64,000 nucleotides of DNA from Peterkaempfera bronchialis (GCF_003258605.2 NZ_CP031264.1:1302001-1366000); one strand, 5' to 3'; shown: positions 1 through 9,084, counted from the stretch's first letter. Translations and numbers: made by a program. The notes: generated from the sequence alone by a model not told the origin.

Positions 1-855
1 GCGGTACTCGCCGAGATGCCCGACGCCTGGGCCGAGGCCCACCGTGCCTGGTCGCAGGCGGCAGCCCGGCACCGCACCGGCTCCCAGCCGGGCCCCGCCG
101 CCGAGTACCTGCTGTGGCAGACCCTGGTCGCCGCCTGGCCCATCGACGCCGACCGGCTGGTCGCCGCGCTGCTCAAGTCCGTCCGCGAGGCCGACCGGCA
201 GACCTCCTGGACCGAACCCGACCCGGCCTTCGAAGCGGCCCTGGAGCACCTGGCCCGCGCCGTACGGGACGACCCCGCGCTCACCCGCCCGATCGGGGCG
301 TTCGTGGAGTCCACCGCACCGTATGCGCGCAGCAACACGCTCGCCGCCGCCCTGCTGCACCTCACCGTGCCCGGCGTCCCGGACCTCTACCAGGGCAGCG
401 AGGAACCGCTGTACACGCTGGTCGACCCCGACAACCGGCGCCCCGTCGACCTCACCGGGATGGCCCGCCGACTCGCCGCCCTGGACGCCGCCGACCCGGC
501 CGCCGCCCCACCCGCCGACCTGGCCGCCGAGAAACTGCATCTGACCGCCACCGCGCTGCGGCTGCGCCGCGACCGGCCCGACTCCTTCATGGGCGGCCAC
601 ATCCCGGTCCCCGCCGACGGCGCCGCCGCCCCGCATCTGCTCGCCTACCGGCGGGGTGACGATGTGCTGGTCGCCGCCACCCGCCTGCCGTACGGGCTGC
701 ACCGTGGCGGCGGCTGGTCCGCGACCACCCTGCCGCTGCCCCCCAGCCCCTCCGGCAGCTGGACCGACCTGCTCACCCGCCGCACCTTCCGCCCCGGCCC
801 CCTCCCCGTCGCCGAACTGCTGTCCCGACTCCCCGTGGCCCTCCTCGCCGCCTGA
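1..855 (+). CDS. treY: Malto-oligosyltrehalose synthase, C-terminal part (5' cut by window)
   Basis: The reading frame is open from base 1, so the start lies outside the window; about 284 C-terminal residues are visible. TreY rearranges the reducing-end alpha-1,4 bond of maltodextrins into the alpha-1,1 bond of trehalose, in the cytoplasm. Seen: the late GH13 segment with LYQGSEE followed by LVDPDNRRPVD, a hallmark of TreY C-termini. The partner treZ follows on the same strand after 283 bp, the usual TreY-TreZ pairing. The product would feed TreZ, which releases trehalose. The assignment is firm because of both the motif and the neighbour. Confidence 0.93.
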   Translation, partial: AVLAEMPDAWAEAHRAWSQAAARHRTGSQPGPAAEYLLWQTLVAAWPIDADRLVAALLKSVREADRQTSWTEPDPAFEAALEHLARAVRDDPALTRPIGAFVESTAPYARSNTLAAALLHLTVPGVPDLYQGSEEPLYTLVDPDNRRPVDLTGMARRLAALDAADPAAAPPADLAAEKLHLTATALRLRRDRPDSFMGGHIPVPADGAAAPHLLAYRRGDDVLVAATRLPYGLHRGGGWSATTLPLPPSPSGSWTDLLTRRTFRPGPLPVAELLSRLPVALLAA

Positions 856-1138
856 CCCCCAGCCACCCTGCACCCGACCGCCAGCCACCCCACCCCCAAA
901 GACACCACTCCCCGACTGCCACCAGCCCCTCCCTCCCCCAACCGCCCTCCGCCACCACCTTGCACCCAACCGCCAACCCGAAACCCCACCGAACCGCACA
1001 GGCCGCCCCACCCACCAGCCACCCCACCCCAAAGAACGCCGCTCCCCGACTGACGGCCGGTGAGGCGGCACGCCGAGCGGGTACAGATGCCCGTGGGCCC
1101 GACCGGACCCGCCTCCCCGCCGCATCCGAGGAGCCCGC
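856..1138. repeat. C-rich treY-treZ spacer with degenerate direct repeats
   Basis: This 283-bp spacer has a strong strand bias: the plus strand is nearly all C and A with few G. An imperfect direct repeat of about 38 bp occurs at 881-918 and 1015-1052, sharing CCAGCCACCCCACCCC and CTCCCCGACTG. A second weaker pair (CACCCTGCACCCGACCGCC near 864 and its variant near 957) precedes each copy. The minus strand around 1001-1031 reads as four G-runs with short loops, a possible G-quadruplex. No ORF with coding character is seen. A ribosome site GAGGAG for treZ closes the spacer. Confidence 0.6.
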
Positions 1139-2965
1139 ATGGCCGACCGCGCCACCCCCCACCCCTTCCGGCTCTGGGCCCCCGAGGCCCGGCATGTCGA
1201 GGTCGAGGTCGACGGCGCGCGCCACCCCATGCACGCGGTCCCCGACCGGCCCGGCTGGTGGCAGGCCACCGCACCGGCCGACCCCGGCGGCTCCGACTAC
1301 GGCTTCCGGCTGGACGGCGGCGAGCTGCTGCCGGACCCGCGCTCGGCCCGCCAGCCGTACGGCCCGGACGGGCCGAGCCGCCTGGTCGACCACGCCGCCT
1401 TCCGCTGGTCGGACACCCCCTGGCAGGGCCGTGCGCTGCCCGGCAGTGTGCTGTACGAGCTGCACATCGGCACCTTCACCCCCGAGGGCACCTTCGGTGC
1501 CGCCGCCGAGCGCCTGGACCACCTGGCCGGGCTGGGCGTCGACCTGGTGGAGCTGATGCCGGTCTGCCCGTTCCCCGGCCGCCACGGCTGGGGGTACGAC
1601 GGCGTCAGCCTCTGGGCGGTGCATGAGCCGTACGGCGGCCCCGACGGCCTCAAGCGGTTCGTGGACGCCGCGCACCGCCGGGGGATCGGGGTGGTGCTGG
1701 ACGTGGTCCACAACCACCTGGGCCCGGCGGGCAACCACCTCCCCCGCTTCGGCCCCTACTTCACCGACCGCCACCACACCCCCTGGGGCGCTGCGGTCAA
1801 CCTGGACGCCCCCGGCTCCGACGAGGTGCGCGACTACCTCCTCGGCAGCGCCCTCGCCTGGCTGCGCGACTACCGCATCGACGGCCTGCGGCTGGATGCC
1901 GTGCACGCCCTCGCGGACGACCGCGCCACCCCGTTCCTGGAGGAGCTGTCCAGGGAAGTCGACCGGCTGGGCGCCGCCACCGGCCGCCCGCTCTTCCTGA
2001 TCGCCGAGTCCGACCTCAACGACCCCCGCACCACCGCGCCGCGCGAGGCCGGCGGCCTGGGCCTGACCGCGCAGTGGAGCGACGACTTCCACCACGCTCT
2101 GCACGCCGCCCTGACCGGCGAGTCGCAGGGCTACTACGCCGACTTCGCCGGCCGCCCCGACGGCCCACCGCAGGCGGTCGCCGGGCTCCCCCGGGGCCCG
2201 CTGGCCGCCCTCGCCAGGACCCTCACCCGGGGCTGGCTGCACGACGGCACCTGGTCGTCGTTCCGGCAGCGCACCCACGGCCGCCCGCTGGACCGCCACC
2301 GCACCCCCGGCCACCGGCTGCTCGGCTACCTCCAGACCCACGACCAGGTCGGCAACCGGGCCCTGGGCGACCGCATTTCGGCCACTGCCTCCCCCGGGCT
2401 GCTGGCCGCCGCCGCAGCGCTGGTGCTGGCCTCCCCCTTCACCCCGATGCTCTTCATGGGCGAGGAGTGGGGCGCCGCCACCCCGTGGCAGTACTTCACC
2501 GACCACACCGACCCCGACCTCGCCGAGGCGGTACGGCAGGGCCGCAGGCGGGAGTTCGCCCAGCACGGCTGGAAGGCCGAGGAGGTCCCCGACCCGCAGG
2601 CCCGGTCCACCGTGGCCGCCTCCACGCTCGACTGGTCCGAGCCGGACCGCGAACCGCACCGCGCCCTGCTGGCCTGGTACCGCGAGCTGATCCGGCTGCG
2701 CCGCGCCCACCCCGCGCTCACCGACCCGGACCTGTCCGCCGTCGAGGCGCGGTACGACGAGGCCGAGCGGTGGCTGGTGGTGCACCGGGGCCCGTACCGG
2801 GTCGCCGCCAACCTCTCCGCCGAGCCCCGCACCGTCCCGCTCGGCGGCGTGCACACCGCTACGCTGGCCGCGTTCGGCTGCCCCCGTGCGCCCGACCCCT
2901 CCGGGCCCCGGGACCGGCTGCCGCTGCCGGCCGCCTCGGTGGCCGTGGTCCGCACCACCGGGTGA
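1139..2965 (+). CDS. treZ: Malto-oligosyltrehalose trehalohydrolase
   Basis: 608 residues, the usual size for TreZ. It hydrolyses the alpha-1,4 bond next to the trehalosyl end made by TreY, releasing free trehalose. Domains in order: N-terminal beta-sandwich (CBM48-like, about 1-95), GH13 catalytic barrel, C-terminal beta domain. Seen: VLYELHIGTF, RIDGLRLDAVHAL holding the nucleophile Asp, AESDLNDPR with the acid/base Glu, and THDQVGNRALGDR with the transition-state Asp. The ATG start follows GAGGAG by 5 nt. It is probably expressed with treY, although the 283-bp spacer may hold its own promoter. Confidence 0.95.
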   Translation: MADRATPHPFRLWAPEARHVEVEVDGARHPMHAVPDRPGWWQATAPADPGGSDYGFRLDGGELLPDPRSARQPYGPDGPSRLVDHAAFRWSDTPWQGRALPGSVLYELHIGTFTPEGTFGAAAERLDHLAGLGVDLVELMPVCPFPGRHGWGYDGVSLWAVHEPYGGPDGLKRFVDAAHRRGIGVVLDVVHNHLGPAGNHLPRFGPYFTDRHHTPWGAAVNLDAPGSDEVRDYLLGSALAWLRDYRIDGLRLDAVHALADDRATPFLEELSREVDRLGAATGRPLFLIAESDLNDPRTTAPREAGGLGLTAQWSDDFHHALHAALTGESQGYYADFAGRPDGPPQAVAGLPRGPLAALARTLTRGWLHDGTWSSFRQRTHGRPLDRHRTPGHRLLGYLQTHDQVGNRALGDRISATASPGLLAAAAALVLASPFTPMLFMGEEWGAATPWQYFTDHTDPDLAEAVRQGRRREFAQHGWKAEEVPDPQARSTVAASTLDWSEPDREPHRALLAWYRELIRLRRAHPALTDPDLSAVEARYDEAERWLVVHRGPYRVAANLSAEPRTVPLGGVHTATLAAFGCPRAPDPSGPRDRLPLPAASVAVVRTTG

Positions 2966-3073
2966 CCGGAAAACGCCTGCCCAGCAGGGTTTCTGACGGG
3001 GCGGCGACCACGCCATCGAACATCCGGCCTATCCTGCTCGGCACAGCAATACGGATCACATCGGGGAGATGCG

Positions 3074-3913
3074 ATGACCCAGGACCGACAGTGGATGCGC
3101 GCGGGCGAGGACGATGTACGTCCCCCCACCGATCTCCGCACCGACATCCCCCACCCTGCGCGGATGTACGACTACTTCCTGGGTGGAAAGGACAACTTCC
3201 CCGCCGACCGCGAGGCGGCGGAGCGGGCGCTTGCCATCAGCCCGGAGTTCCGCACCGGCGCCCAGGCCAACCGGGGCTTCCTCCAGCGGGCGGTGCGTCA
3301 GGTGACCGGGCAGGGGGTCCGGCAGTTCCTGGACATCGGCACCGGGATCCCCACGGCCGGCTCCACCCACCAGATCGCCGCCGAGGTCTCCCCCGATGTG
3401 CGGGTCGCCTACCTGGACAACGACCCCATCGTGCTGGTGCACGGCCGCGCCCTGCTGGCCGGCGCCGGTCGGGGTACCGCCACGGTGATCCACGCCGACC
3501 TGCGGGAGCCGGAGAAGATCCTGGCCAACGCGGAGGTCCGCGAGGTGCTGGACTTCGACCAGCCGATCGCCCTGATGCTGGTGGCCATCCTGCACTTCGT
3601 CGCCGACGACCAGGACCCGGTCGGCATCGTCCGCCGACTGGTCGACGCGCTGCCCTCCGGCAGCCGACTGGTGCTCTCCCATGCCACCGGCGACTTCGCC
3701 ACCCCCGAGCAGGTCAAGCAGGCACGGGCGCTCTACTCGAACTCGGCGGCCCCGCTGGTGCCGCGCAGCCGTGAGCAGGTCGCCGCCTTCTTCGAGGGCC
3801 TGGAACTGGAGGAGCCGGGCCTGGTCACACCCCCGCTGTGGCGCCCCGACGCCCCGCTGAAGGAGGGCGACGACCGCGCCCCGGGCTGGGCCGCCGTCGG
3901 CATCAAGCCCTGA
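3074..3913 (+). CDS. SAM-dependent methyltransferase, SAV2177/DUF574 family
   Basis: 279 residues. The opening block DIPHPARMYDYFLGGKDN followed by NFPADREAAE is the signature of the actinomycete SAV2177/DUF574 methyltransferase family (many paralogues per Streptomyces genome). The SAM-binding loop FLDIGTGIPT is at about residues 91-100, and the acidic LDND strand end follows at about 115. Substrate unknown for this family. It stands alone: treZ ends 108 bp upstream and coaE converges from downstream, with a hairpin between. The ATG is preceded by GGGGAG at 5 nt. Family call firm; biological role not known. Confidence 0.88.
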   Translation: MTQDRQWMRAGEDDVRPPTDLRTDIPHPARMYDYFLGGKDNFPADREAAERALAISPEFRTGAQANRGFLQRAVRQVTGQGVRQFLDIGTGIPTAGSTHQIAAEVSPDVRVAYLDNDPIVLVHGRALLAGAGRGTATVIHADLREPEKILANAEVREVLDFDQPIALMLVAILHFVADDQDPVGIVRRLVDALPSGSRLVLSHATGDFATPEQVKQARALYSNSAAPLVPRSREQVAAFFEGLELEEPGLVTPPLWRPDAPLKEGDDRAPGWAAVGIKP

Positions 3914-3926
3914 CCCCTCCGCCGCC

Positions 3927-3963
3927 TGCGGCCGGATCGGCTCTTCCTCTCGACCCGGCCGCA
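3927..3963. terminator. Hairpin between convergent methyltransferase and coaE
   Basis: Arms TGCGGCCGG (3927-3935) and CCGGCCGCA (3955-3963), 9 bp perfect, 19-nt loop. It sits 14 bp after the methyltransferase stop and 59 bp beyond the coaE stop, so it could stop transcription from both sides. There is no U-tract, as is common for actinomycete terminators. Confidence 0.5.
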
Positions 3964-4021
3964 AGCGCCTGTCCGCACCCGCACCCGCGCAGCCCACCCG
4001 TTCCGAGCCGCACGGCGGCGC

Positions 4022-4627
4022 TCAGCGACCGGCGGCGGCGCGCTCCCGCAGCCGCTCCCACACCGCCCGTACCTGCGGTTCCAGCCCGGCCAGCGGCCCG
4101 CTGTTGTCGATCACCACATCGGCCACCGCCAGCCGCTCCTCGCGGCCCGCCTGGGCCGCCATCCTGGCGCGGGCCTCCTCCTCCGACATACCGCGCAGCC
4201 GCACCAGCCGGTCCAGCCGCACCTCGTCCGGCGCATCCACCACGACCACCAGGTCATAGAGCGCCGCCAGGCCGTTCTCGGCCAGCAGCGGCACATCCTG
4301 GACGACCACGTCGTCCGGCCCGGCGGCGGCCTCCAGCTCGGCCGACCGGTCCCGGACCAGCGGATGGACGATGGCGTTGAGCGCGGCCAGCCGCTCGGGG
4401 GCGGAGAAGACCACCGCCCCGAGTGCCGGCCGGTCCAGGGCCCCGTCCGGCCGCAGCACCCCCTCGCCGAACTCCGCGACCACCGCCGCCAGACCCGGCG
4501 TGCCCGGCGCGACGACCTCGCGGGCGATCAGGTCCGCGTCCACCAGGACCGCCCCCCAGGAGGCGAGCAGCCGGGACACCTCGCTCTTGCCGGCGCCGAT
4601 CCCGCCGGTCAGGCCCACTCTCAGCAT
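4022..4627 (-). CDS. coaE: Dephospho-CoA kinase
   Basis: 201 residues. It phosphorylates the 3'-hydroxyl of dephospho-CoA with ATP, the last step of coenzyme A synthesis, in the cytoplasm. Seen: the P-loop [11 protein letters not shown] at residues 5-15, the [12 protein letters not shown] block that binds dephospho-CoA, and a lid segment with ARMAAQ. It is the short form without the extra C-terminal UPF0157 domain found in some actinobacteria. rpsA lies two genes upstream, a common actinobacterial neighbourhood. There is no Shine-Dalgarno; a -10-like TAGCCT ends 6 nt before the ATG, so the mRNA is probably leaderless. Confidence 0.96.
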   Translation of the reverse strand: MLRVGLTGGIGAGKSEVSRLLASWGAVLVDADLIAREVVAPGTPGLAAVVAEFGEGVLRPDGALDRPALGAVVFSAPERLAALNAIVHPLVRDRSAELEAAAGPDDVVVQDVPLLAENGLAALYDLVVVVDAPDEVRLDRLVRLRGMSEEEARARMAAQAGREERLAVADVVIDNSGPLAGLEPQVRAVWERLRERAAAGR

Positions 4628-4633
4628 CGGGCC

Positions 4634-4639
4634 AGGCTA
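4634..4639 (-). promoter_or_regulatory. -10 element for leaderless coaE
   Basis: TAGCCT on the minus strand, 6 nt before the coaE ATG, would place the transcription start at the start codon. No ribosome-binding site is visible, and no convincing -35 was found. Confidence 0.45.
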
Positions 4640-4671
4640 CCGCCGCGCCCCGGGCGGCAGTCCCCCGGTGG

Positions 4672-4713
4672 CTCGGCGGCTACGGCTCGACGGCTACGGC
4701 TCGGCGGCTACGG
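4672..4713. repeat. Three tandem copies of a 14-bp unit at the MMPL 3' end
   Basis: Units CTCGGCGGCTACGG, CTCGACGGCTACGG and CTCGGCGGCTACGG run back to back. The last copy overlaps the stop codon of the MMPL gene. The rest is in the 80-bp gap before coaE. It looks like slippage-generated microsatellite DNA. Confidence 0.8.
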
Positions 4714-7134
4714 CTTGGCCGCCGCCGCGCCGCGTACCCGGGGGTGCGGCAGCCGAGCGGCCAGCTGCGGCGGCAGCTGGGGCAACTGGGGCAGCTGCGG
4801 CAGCGCGGGGAGGTGCGGACGGAGCGACGGCAGCGGCGGCAGCACCACATGCTCGCGCAGGCCGACCCGGCCGTGCAGCCACTTCAGCGGGCGCGGTGCC
4901 CACCAGTTGAACTCGCCGAAGAGGCTCATCGCGGCCGGTACCAGCAGGCACCGCACCAGCGTGGCGTCCACCGCGACGGCGACCGCCAGCGCGATCCCCA
5001 TCTCCTTGATCATCAGCATCTGGCCGGCCGCGAACCCGGCGAAGACGATCACCATCAGCAGCGCGGCGGAGTTGATGATCCGCCCGCTGCGCTGGAGCCC
5101 CAGTTCCACCGCGCGGGCGCAGCTGTGCCCCTCGTCCCGCAACTCCTTGATCCGGGAGAGCAGGAAGACCTCGTAGTCCATCGAGAGGCCGAAGGCGAAG
5201 GAGAAGACCAGGACCGGTATATAGCTCTCCAGCCCGCCCGCCGGGGTGAAGCCCAGCAGGCCGCTGAACCAGCCGTGCTGGAAGACCAGGGTGAGCGCGC
5301 CCAGCGAGCAGCCCAGTGAGAGCACATTCATCAGCAGCGCCTTGACCGGCACCACCACCGAGCCGGTCATCAGGAAGAGCAGCAGCAGGGTGCCGCAGGC
5401 CACCAGGGCAAAGGCGATCGGGCCCCGGTGCGCGATCTCCTGCTTGAAGTCGACCACGGAGGCGGCGTCACCGGTGACCCAGGTGCGCAGTCCGCCCCGG
5501 TGGTCGCGCAGCTCGCCGACCACCGACTGGGCCCGGGCACCCTGGGGGTCTCCGGCCACCAGGACGTCGACGGTGGAGAGGTTCCCGGCGACCTGCTGAG
5601 CGGGGCGGACCCCGGACACCCCGGGCAGCTCGGCCACCTGCCGGGCGTAGCGCTGGGCCTGCTGCTGCGGCGCCTCGACCACCACCGTGACCGGCGCCGG
5701 TATCTGCTGCGGGAAGCGCTGCTGCACGGTGTCGGCCACCGACCGGCTGGCGAAGGAGGCGGGCAGGACATCGGCCCCGGCGGTGTGGGCGCGGGCGGTG
5801 AGGAACGGCGCTCCGGCGGCCACCAGCAGGGCGACGGCGGCCAGTGCCACCGGCAGCGCGCGGCGCTGTACCCGGCGTACGGTGCGGGCGAAGAACCCGT
5901 CGTCGGGTACCGGGCCGACCGGGGCCCTGATCCGGTGCCCGGCGAACCCCAGCAGGGCCGGGACCAGGGTGAGCCCGGCGGCGACCGTGATCACCACGAC
6001 GCTCACCCCGGCGGCGCCGACCGCGCGGAAGACGGGGCTGGTGAAGACGAAGAGCCCGGAGAGGGCCACCGCGACGGTGACCCCGGAGAAGGCGACGGTC
6101 CGCCCGGCGGTGGCGCTGGTGCGCTCCACGGCGGCGGTGACCGAGGCTCCCCGGCCGCGTTCCTCGCGGAACCGGTTGACCATCAGCAGCGCGTAGTCGA
6201 TCGAGAGGCCGAGGCCGAGCACGGTGGCGATCGGCAGCACGCTGGTGTCCAGGGTCATGATCCGGCTGAACCCGAAGATCGCCAGCAGCGCACCGCCGAC
6301 CGAGGCGACCGCGCCGATCAGCGGCAGGCTCGCGGCGGCGAAGCCACCGAAGACCAGCACCATCACGATCAGCACGATCGGCAGGGTGACCAGTTCGCCG
6401 AAGGTGGTGTCCTGGGCGGTCTGCTGCTTGACCTCCTGGGAGAGCACCAGGTCGCCGCCGACGGTGACCCTGGCGCCGGAGGCGGCCTGCCCGATCCCGT
6501 CCAGCCGCGCGGAGACCGCGTTGACCTCGCGGTCCACGGTGCCGTCGGCCATCCGGACGACGACCAGGCTCGCCCGGCCGTCCTGGGCACGCAGCGCGGA
6601 CGCCCCGGCGGTCCCGGCCGTGGAGCCGTCGTAGGCGTCGGAGACGGAGACCACGCCGGGCAGGGCGGCGACGGCCCGGGCGGCGGAGGTGACGGCGGAG
6701 CGGACCGCCGGGTCGTCCACCCGGGGGCCGTCGACCACGGCGGTGACCGTACCGGCGGCGGGGTCGGCGGCGGCCACCAGCGCGCTGCCGCGAGCGGACT
6801 CCGACCCGGCGGCCGGGGTGCCGGTACCGGCGCTGTCGAAGACCCGTCCGCCGATCAGCACTCCGGCCACCAGCACCACGCCCCACACCGCGAGCACCCA
6901 GCGGCGGTGGCGGAAGCAGACCCGACCGACGGCGGCGAGCACGCCGCCGCACCGTGGCGGGACCCCTGCGGGCTGCGCGGTACCGGTGTCCTGCTGCTCT
7001 GGAGTGCGCTTCGGCCGGGACCGACGCAGCGAACGCCCACCGAACGCGGCGCCTCCGGCCAGGGCGAGGAGGGGGATGAGCAGGAGCAGGATGCGGCGCG
7101 GACGCGGCAGCAGCCCCAGAAGGGTGAGGAGCAT
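4708..7134 (-). CDS. MMPL family RND-type transporter
   Basis: 808 residues. It is a proton-driven membrane exporter of the MmpL type, expected to move lipids or other hydrophobic compounds; cargo unknown. Two MMPL modules are visible, each an N-terminal helix, a large extracytoplasmic loop and a helix bundle. Typical blocks are LGLGLSIDYALLMVNRFREE in the first half and FAFGLSMDYEVFLLSRIKE in the second. Most family members begin near the helix at FRHRRWVLAVWG (about residue 75). Here an extra hydrophobic segment, residues 14-33, precedes it, followed by a basic linker. The start could be further downstream. It lies between rpsA (separated by a strong terminator) and coaE. Confidence 0.9.
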   Translation of the reverse strand: MLLTLLGLLPRPRRILLLLIPLLALAGGAAFGGRSLRRSRPKRTPEQQDTGTAQPAGVPPRCGGVLAAVGRVCFRHRRWVLAVWGVVLVAGVLIGGRVFDSAGTGTPAAGSESARGSALVAAADPAAGTVTAVVDGPRVDDPAVRSAVTSAARAVAALPGVVSVSDAYDGSTAGTAGASALRAQDGRASLVVVRMADGTVDREVNAVSARLDGIGQAASGARVTVGGDLVLSQEVKQQTAQDTTFGELVTLPIVLIVMVLVFGGFAAASLPLIGAVASVGGALLAIFGFSRIMTLDTSVLPIATVLGLGLSIDYALLMVNRFREERGRGASVTAAVERTSATAGRTVAFSGVTVAVALSGLFVFTSPVFRAVGAAGVSVVVITVAAGLTLVPALLGFAGHRIRAPVGPVPDDGFFARTVRRVQRRALPVALAAVALLVAAGAPFLTARAHTAGADVLPASFASRSVADTVQQRFPQQIPAPVTVVVEAPQQQAQRYARQVAELPGVSGVRPAQQVAGNLSTVDVLVAGDPQGARAQSVVGELRDHRGGLRTWVTGDAASVVDFKQEIAHRGPIAFALVACGTLLLLFLMTGSVVVPVKALLMNVLSLGCSLGALTLVFQHGWFSGLLGFTPAGGLESYIPVLVFSFAFGLSMDYEVFLLSRIKELRDEGHSCARAVELGLQRSGRIINSAALLMVIVFAGFAAGQMLMIKEMGIALAVAVAVDATLVRCLLVPAAMSLFGEFNWWAPRPLKWLHGRVGLREHVVLPPLPSLRPHLPALPQLPQLPQLPPQLAARLPHPRVRGAAAAKP

Positions 7135-7281
7135 AGGGGGAGACCTTGCTTCCGGGGCCGGCTGGGGCCCGTCAGGTGTCGCCCCTTCAACCTAGGCAGA
7201 ACGCGCAAAGGTTCCCATACTCATCCTCTTTGAAACACATCACACCTTAAGGATGATCTTCTTACCTTCACCCCAAACAGG

Positions 7282-7321
7282 ACAAGACCCCCGAACCGGA
7301 TATCCGGTTCGGGGGTCTTGT
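7282..7321. terminator. Perfect 40-bp palindrome terminator of rpsA
   Basis: Two 20-nt arms meet with no spacer (ACAAGACCCCCGAACCGGAT, then its exact complement). It begins 32 bp after the rpsA stop codon on the minus strand and is followed there by CCTGTTTGG. This is the strongest hairpin in the window and should isolate the MMPL gene from rpsA transcription. Being symmetrical it could work on both strands. Confidence 0.85.
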
Positions 7322-7353
7322 TCAGCGCGCTACGGCGTGGTCAGCCCGTGCGA

Positions 7354-8841
7354 TCAGCTCTGGCCGCCGGCCAGCTTCTCGCGGAGCGCGGCCAGCGCCT
7401 CGTCCGAGGCGAGAGCGCCGGAGCCCTCGTCGCTGGAGGACGAGTACGAGCCACCGGCAGCCGCGGCCACCGCGTCGCCGCCCTCGGCCGCAGCCTCGGC
7501 GTCGGCCTCGCGGCTCTTGATGACCTGGGCCTGGTGCTGCTCGAAGCGGGACTGCGCCTCGGCGTACTGGCGCTCCCACTCCTCCCGCTGCTTCTCGTAG
7601 CCGGGCAGCCAGTCGTTGGCCTCCGGGTCGAAGCCCTCGGGGTAGATGTAGTTGCCCTGGTCGTCGTAGGACGCAGCCATGCCGTACAGGGTCGGGTCGA
7701 ACTCGACCGCCGACGGGTCGGCACCGAAGGACTCGTTGGCCTGCTTCAGCGAGAGGCTGATGCGGCGACGCTCCAGGTCGATGTCGATGACCTTGACGAA
7801 GATCTCGTCGCCGACCTGGACGACCTGCTCCGGGATCTCCACGTGGCGCTCGGCCAGCTCGGAGATGTGGACCAGGCCCTCGATACCCTCGTCCACCCGG
7901 ACGAACGCACCGAACGGAACCAGCTTGGTGACCTTGCCGGGGACGACCTGGCCGATCTGGTGCGTCCGGGCGAACTGCTGCCACGGGTCCTCCTGGGTCG
8001 CCTTCAGCGACAGGGAGACACGCTCGCGGTCCATGTCCACGTCGAGAACCTCGACGGTGACCTCCTGGCCGACCTCGACAACCTCGGACGGGTGGTCGAT
8101 GTGCTTCCAGGACAGCTCGGAGACGTGCACCAGGCCGTCGACGCCACCCAGGTCCACGAAGGCACCGAAGTTGACGATCGAGGAGACGACGCCGGAGCGC
8201 ACCTGACCCTTCTGGAGGGTGGTGAGGAAGGTCTGGCGGACCTCGCTCTGGGTCTGCTCCAGCCAGGCACGGCGGGACAGGACCACGTTGTTGCGGTTCT
8301 TGTCCAGCTCGATGATCTTGGCCTCGAGCTCCTTGCCCACGTAGGGCTGAAGGTCGCGGACGCGGCGCATCTCGACCAGGGAGGCGGGGAGGAAGCCGCG
8401 AAGGCCGATGTCGAGGATGAGACCACCCTTGACGACCTCGATGACGGTACCGGTGACGATCCCGTCCTCTTCCTTGATCTTCTCGATGGTGCCCCAGGCG
8501 CGCTCGTACTGGGCGCGCTTCTTCGAGAGGATCAGGCGGCCCTCCTTGTCCTCCTTCTGGAGAACCAGGGCCTCGATGTTGTCGCCCACGGCGACGACCT
8601 CGTGCGGGTCGACGTCGTGCTTGATCGACAGCTCGCGGGAGGGGATGACACCTTCGGTCTTGTAACCGATGTCGAGCAGGACCTCGTCCCGGTCGACCTT
8701 CACGATGACGCCGTCGACGATGTCGCCGTCGTTGAAGTACTTGATCGTCTCGTCGATCGCGGCGAGGAAGTCTTCCTCGGAACCGATGTCGTTGACCGCC
8801 ACCTGCGGGGTGGTGCGGGAAGAGTCGGTGCTGCTCGTCAT
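7354..8841 (-). CDS. rpsA: 30S ribosomal protein S1
   Basis: 495 residues, the actinobacterial short form with four S1 (OB-fold) RNA-binding repeats. These start roughly at residues 38, 120, 205 and 290, each with the GxxVxG...GxxGxxxxSEL pattern, for example GLVHVSELSWKH and GLVHISELAERH. S1 helps the ribosome bind structured mRNA. The C-terminal 130 residues are acidic and Ser/Ala-rich and probably disordered. A clear promoter lies about 215 bp upstream and a long palindromic terminator follows. The start ATGACGAGC follows an A/T-rich CCTTTTCCTA without a good Shine-Dalgarno, which is usual for rpsA. Confidence 0.98.
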   Translation of the reverse strand: MTSSTDSSRTTPQVAVNDIGSEEDFLAAIDETIKYFNDGDIVDGVIVKVDRDEVLLDIGYKTEGVIPSRELSIKHDVDPHEVVAVGDNIEALVLQKEDKEGRLILSKKRAQYERAWGTIEKIKEEDGIVTGTVIEVVKGGLILDIGLRGFLPASLVEMRRVRDLQPYVGKELEAKIIELDKNRNNVVLSRRAWLEQTQSEVRQTFLTTLQKGQVRSGVVSSIVNFGAFVDLGGVDGLVHVSELSWKHIDHPSEVVEVGQEVTVEVLDVDMDRERVSLSLKATQEDPWQQFARTHQIGQVVPGKVTKLVPFGAFVRVDEGIEGLVHISELAERHVEIPEQVVQVGDEIFVKVIDIDLERRRISLSLKQANESFGADPSAVEFDPTLYGMAASYDDQGNYIYPEGFDPEANDWLPGYEKQREEWERQYAEAQSRFEQHQAQVIKSREADAEAAAEGGDAVAAAAGGSYSSSSDEGSGALASDEALAALREKLAGGQS

Positions 8842-9055
8842 TAGGAAAAGGGCTCCGGTACGGACATGAAGTCGTAGGTACTGCCACGCGGAGGGCCCGT
8901 ATCGCTCCTACCGAGGGCCGGACAGCCAAGACGCGGAGCACCGGGGCTCCCTGAAACGAAGGGAACCGGCACCCCGGCTTGCGACCGTGGGGTCTTCGAC
9001 AGATGCGAGCGCGACCTGCTCCGTCCGAGGCGCGCAGGCCCGCAGCGCAACTTGT
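8842..9055 (-). promoter_or_regulatory. Long 5' leader of rpsA
   Basis: The predicted transcription start is near 9049, giving a leader of about 205 nt. It can form a stem from CCGGGG and CCCCGG arms enclosing a second TTCCCT/AGGGAG pairing (minus strand, about 8980-8940). S1 mRNAs in many bacteria are autoregulated through their leaders, so this may be a control structure; that role is inference. No small ORF with a convincing start was seen. It fills most of the 440-bp gap before the divergent methyltransferase. Confidence 0.45.
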
Positions 9056-9084
9056 AGCATACGGGGACAGCCAGGCACGGTCAA
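9056..9084 (-). promoter_or_regulatory. rpsA promoter (-35 TTGACC, 17 bp, -10 TATGCT)
   Basis: On the minus strand TTGACC occupies 9084-9079 and TATGCT 9061-9056, with exactly 17 bp between. This is close to the major sigma factor (HrdB) consensus and the best promoter in the window, as expected for a ribosomal protein gene. Confidence 0.8.

Noticed and set aside
7135-7281. SigR/ECF-type promoter before the MMPL gene (GGGAAC ... GTT/TAGGTT)
   Set aside because: Pieces resemble several sigma-factor consensus sites but spacing fits none well; not reported as a feature.
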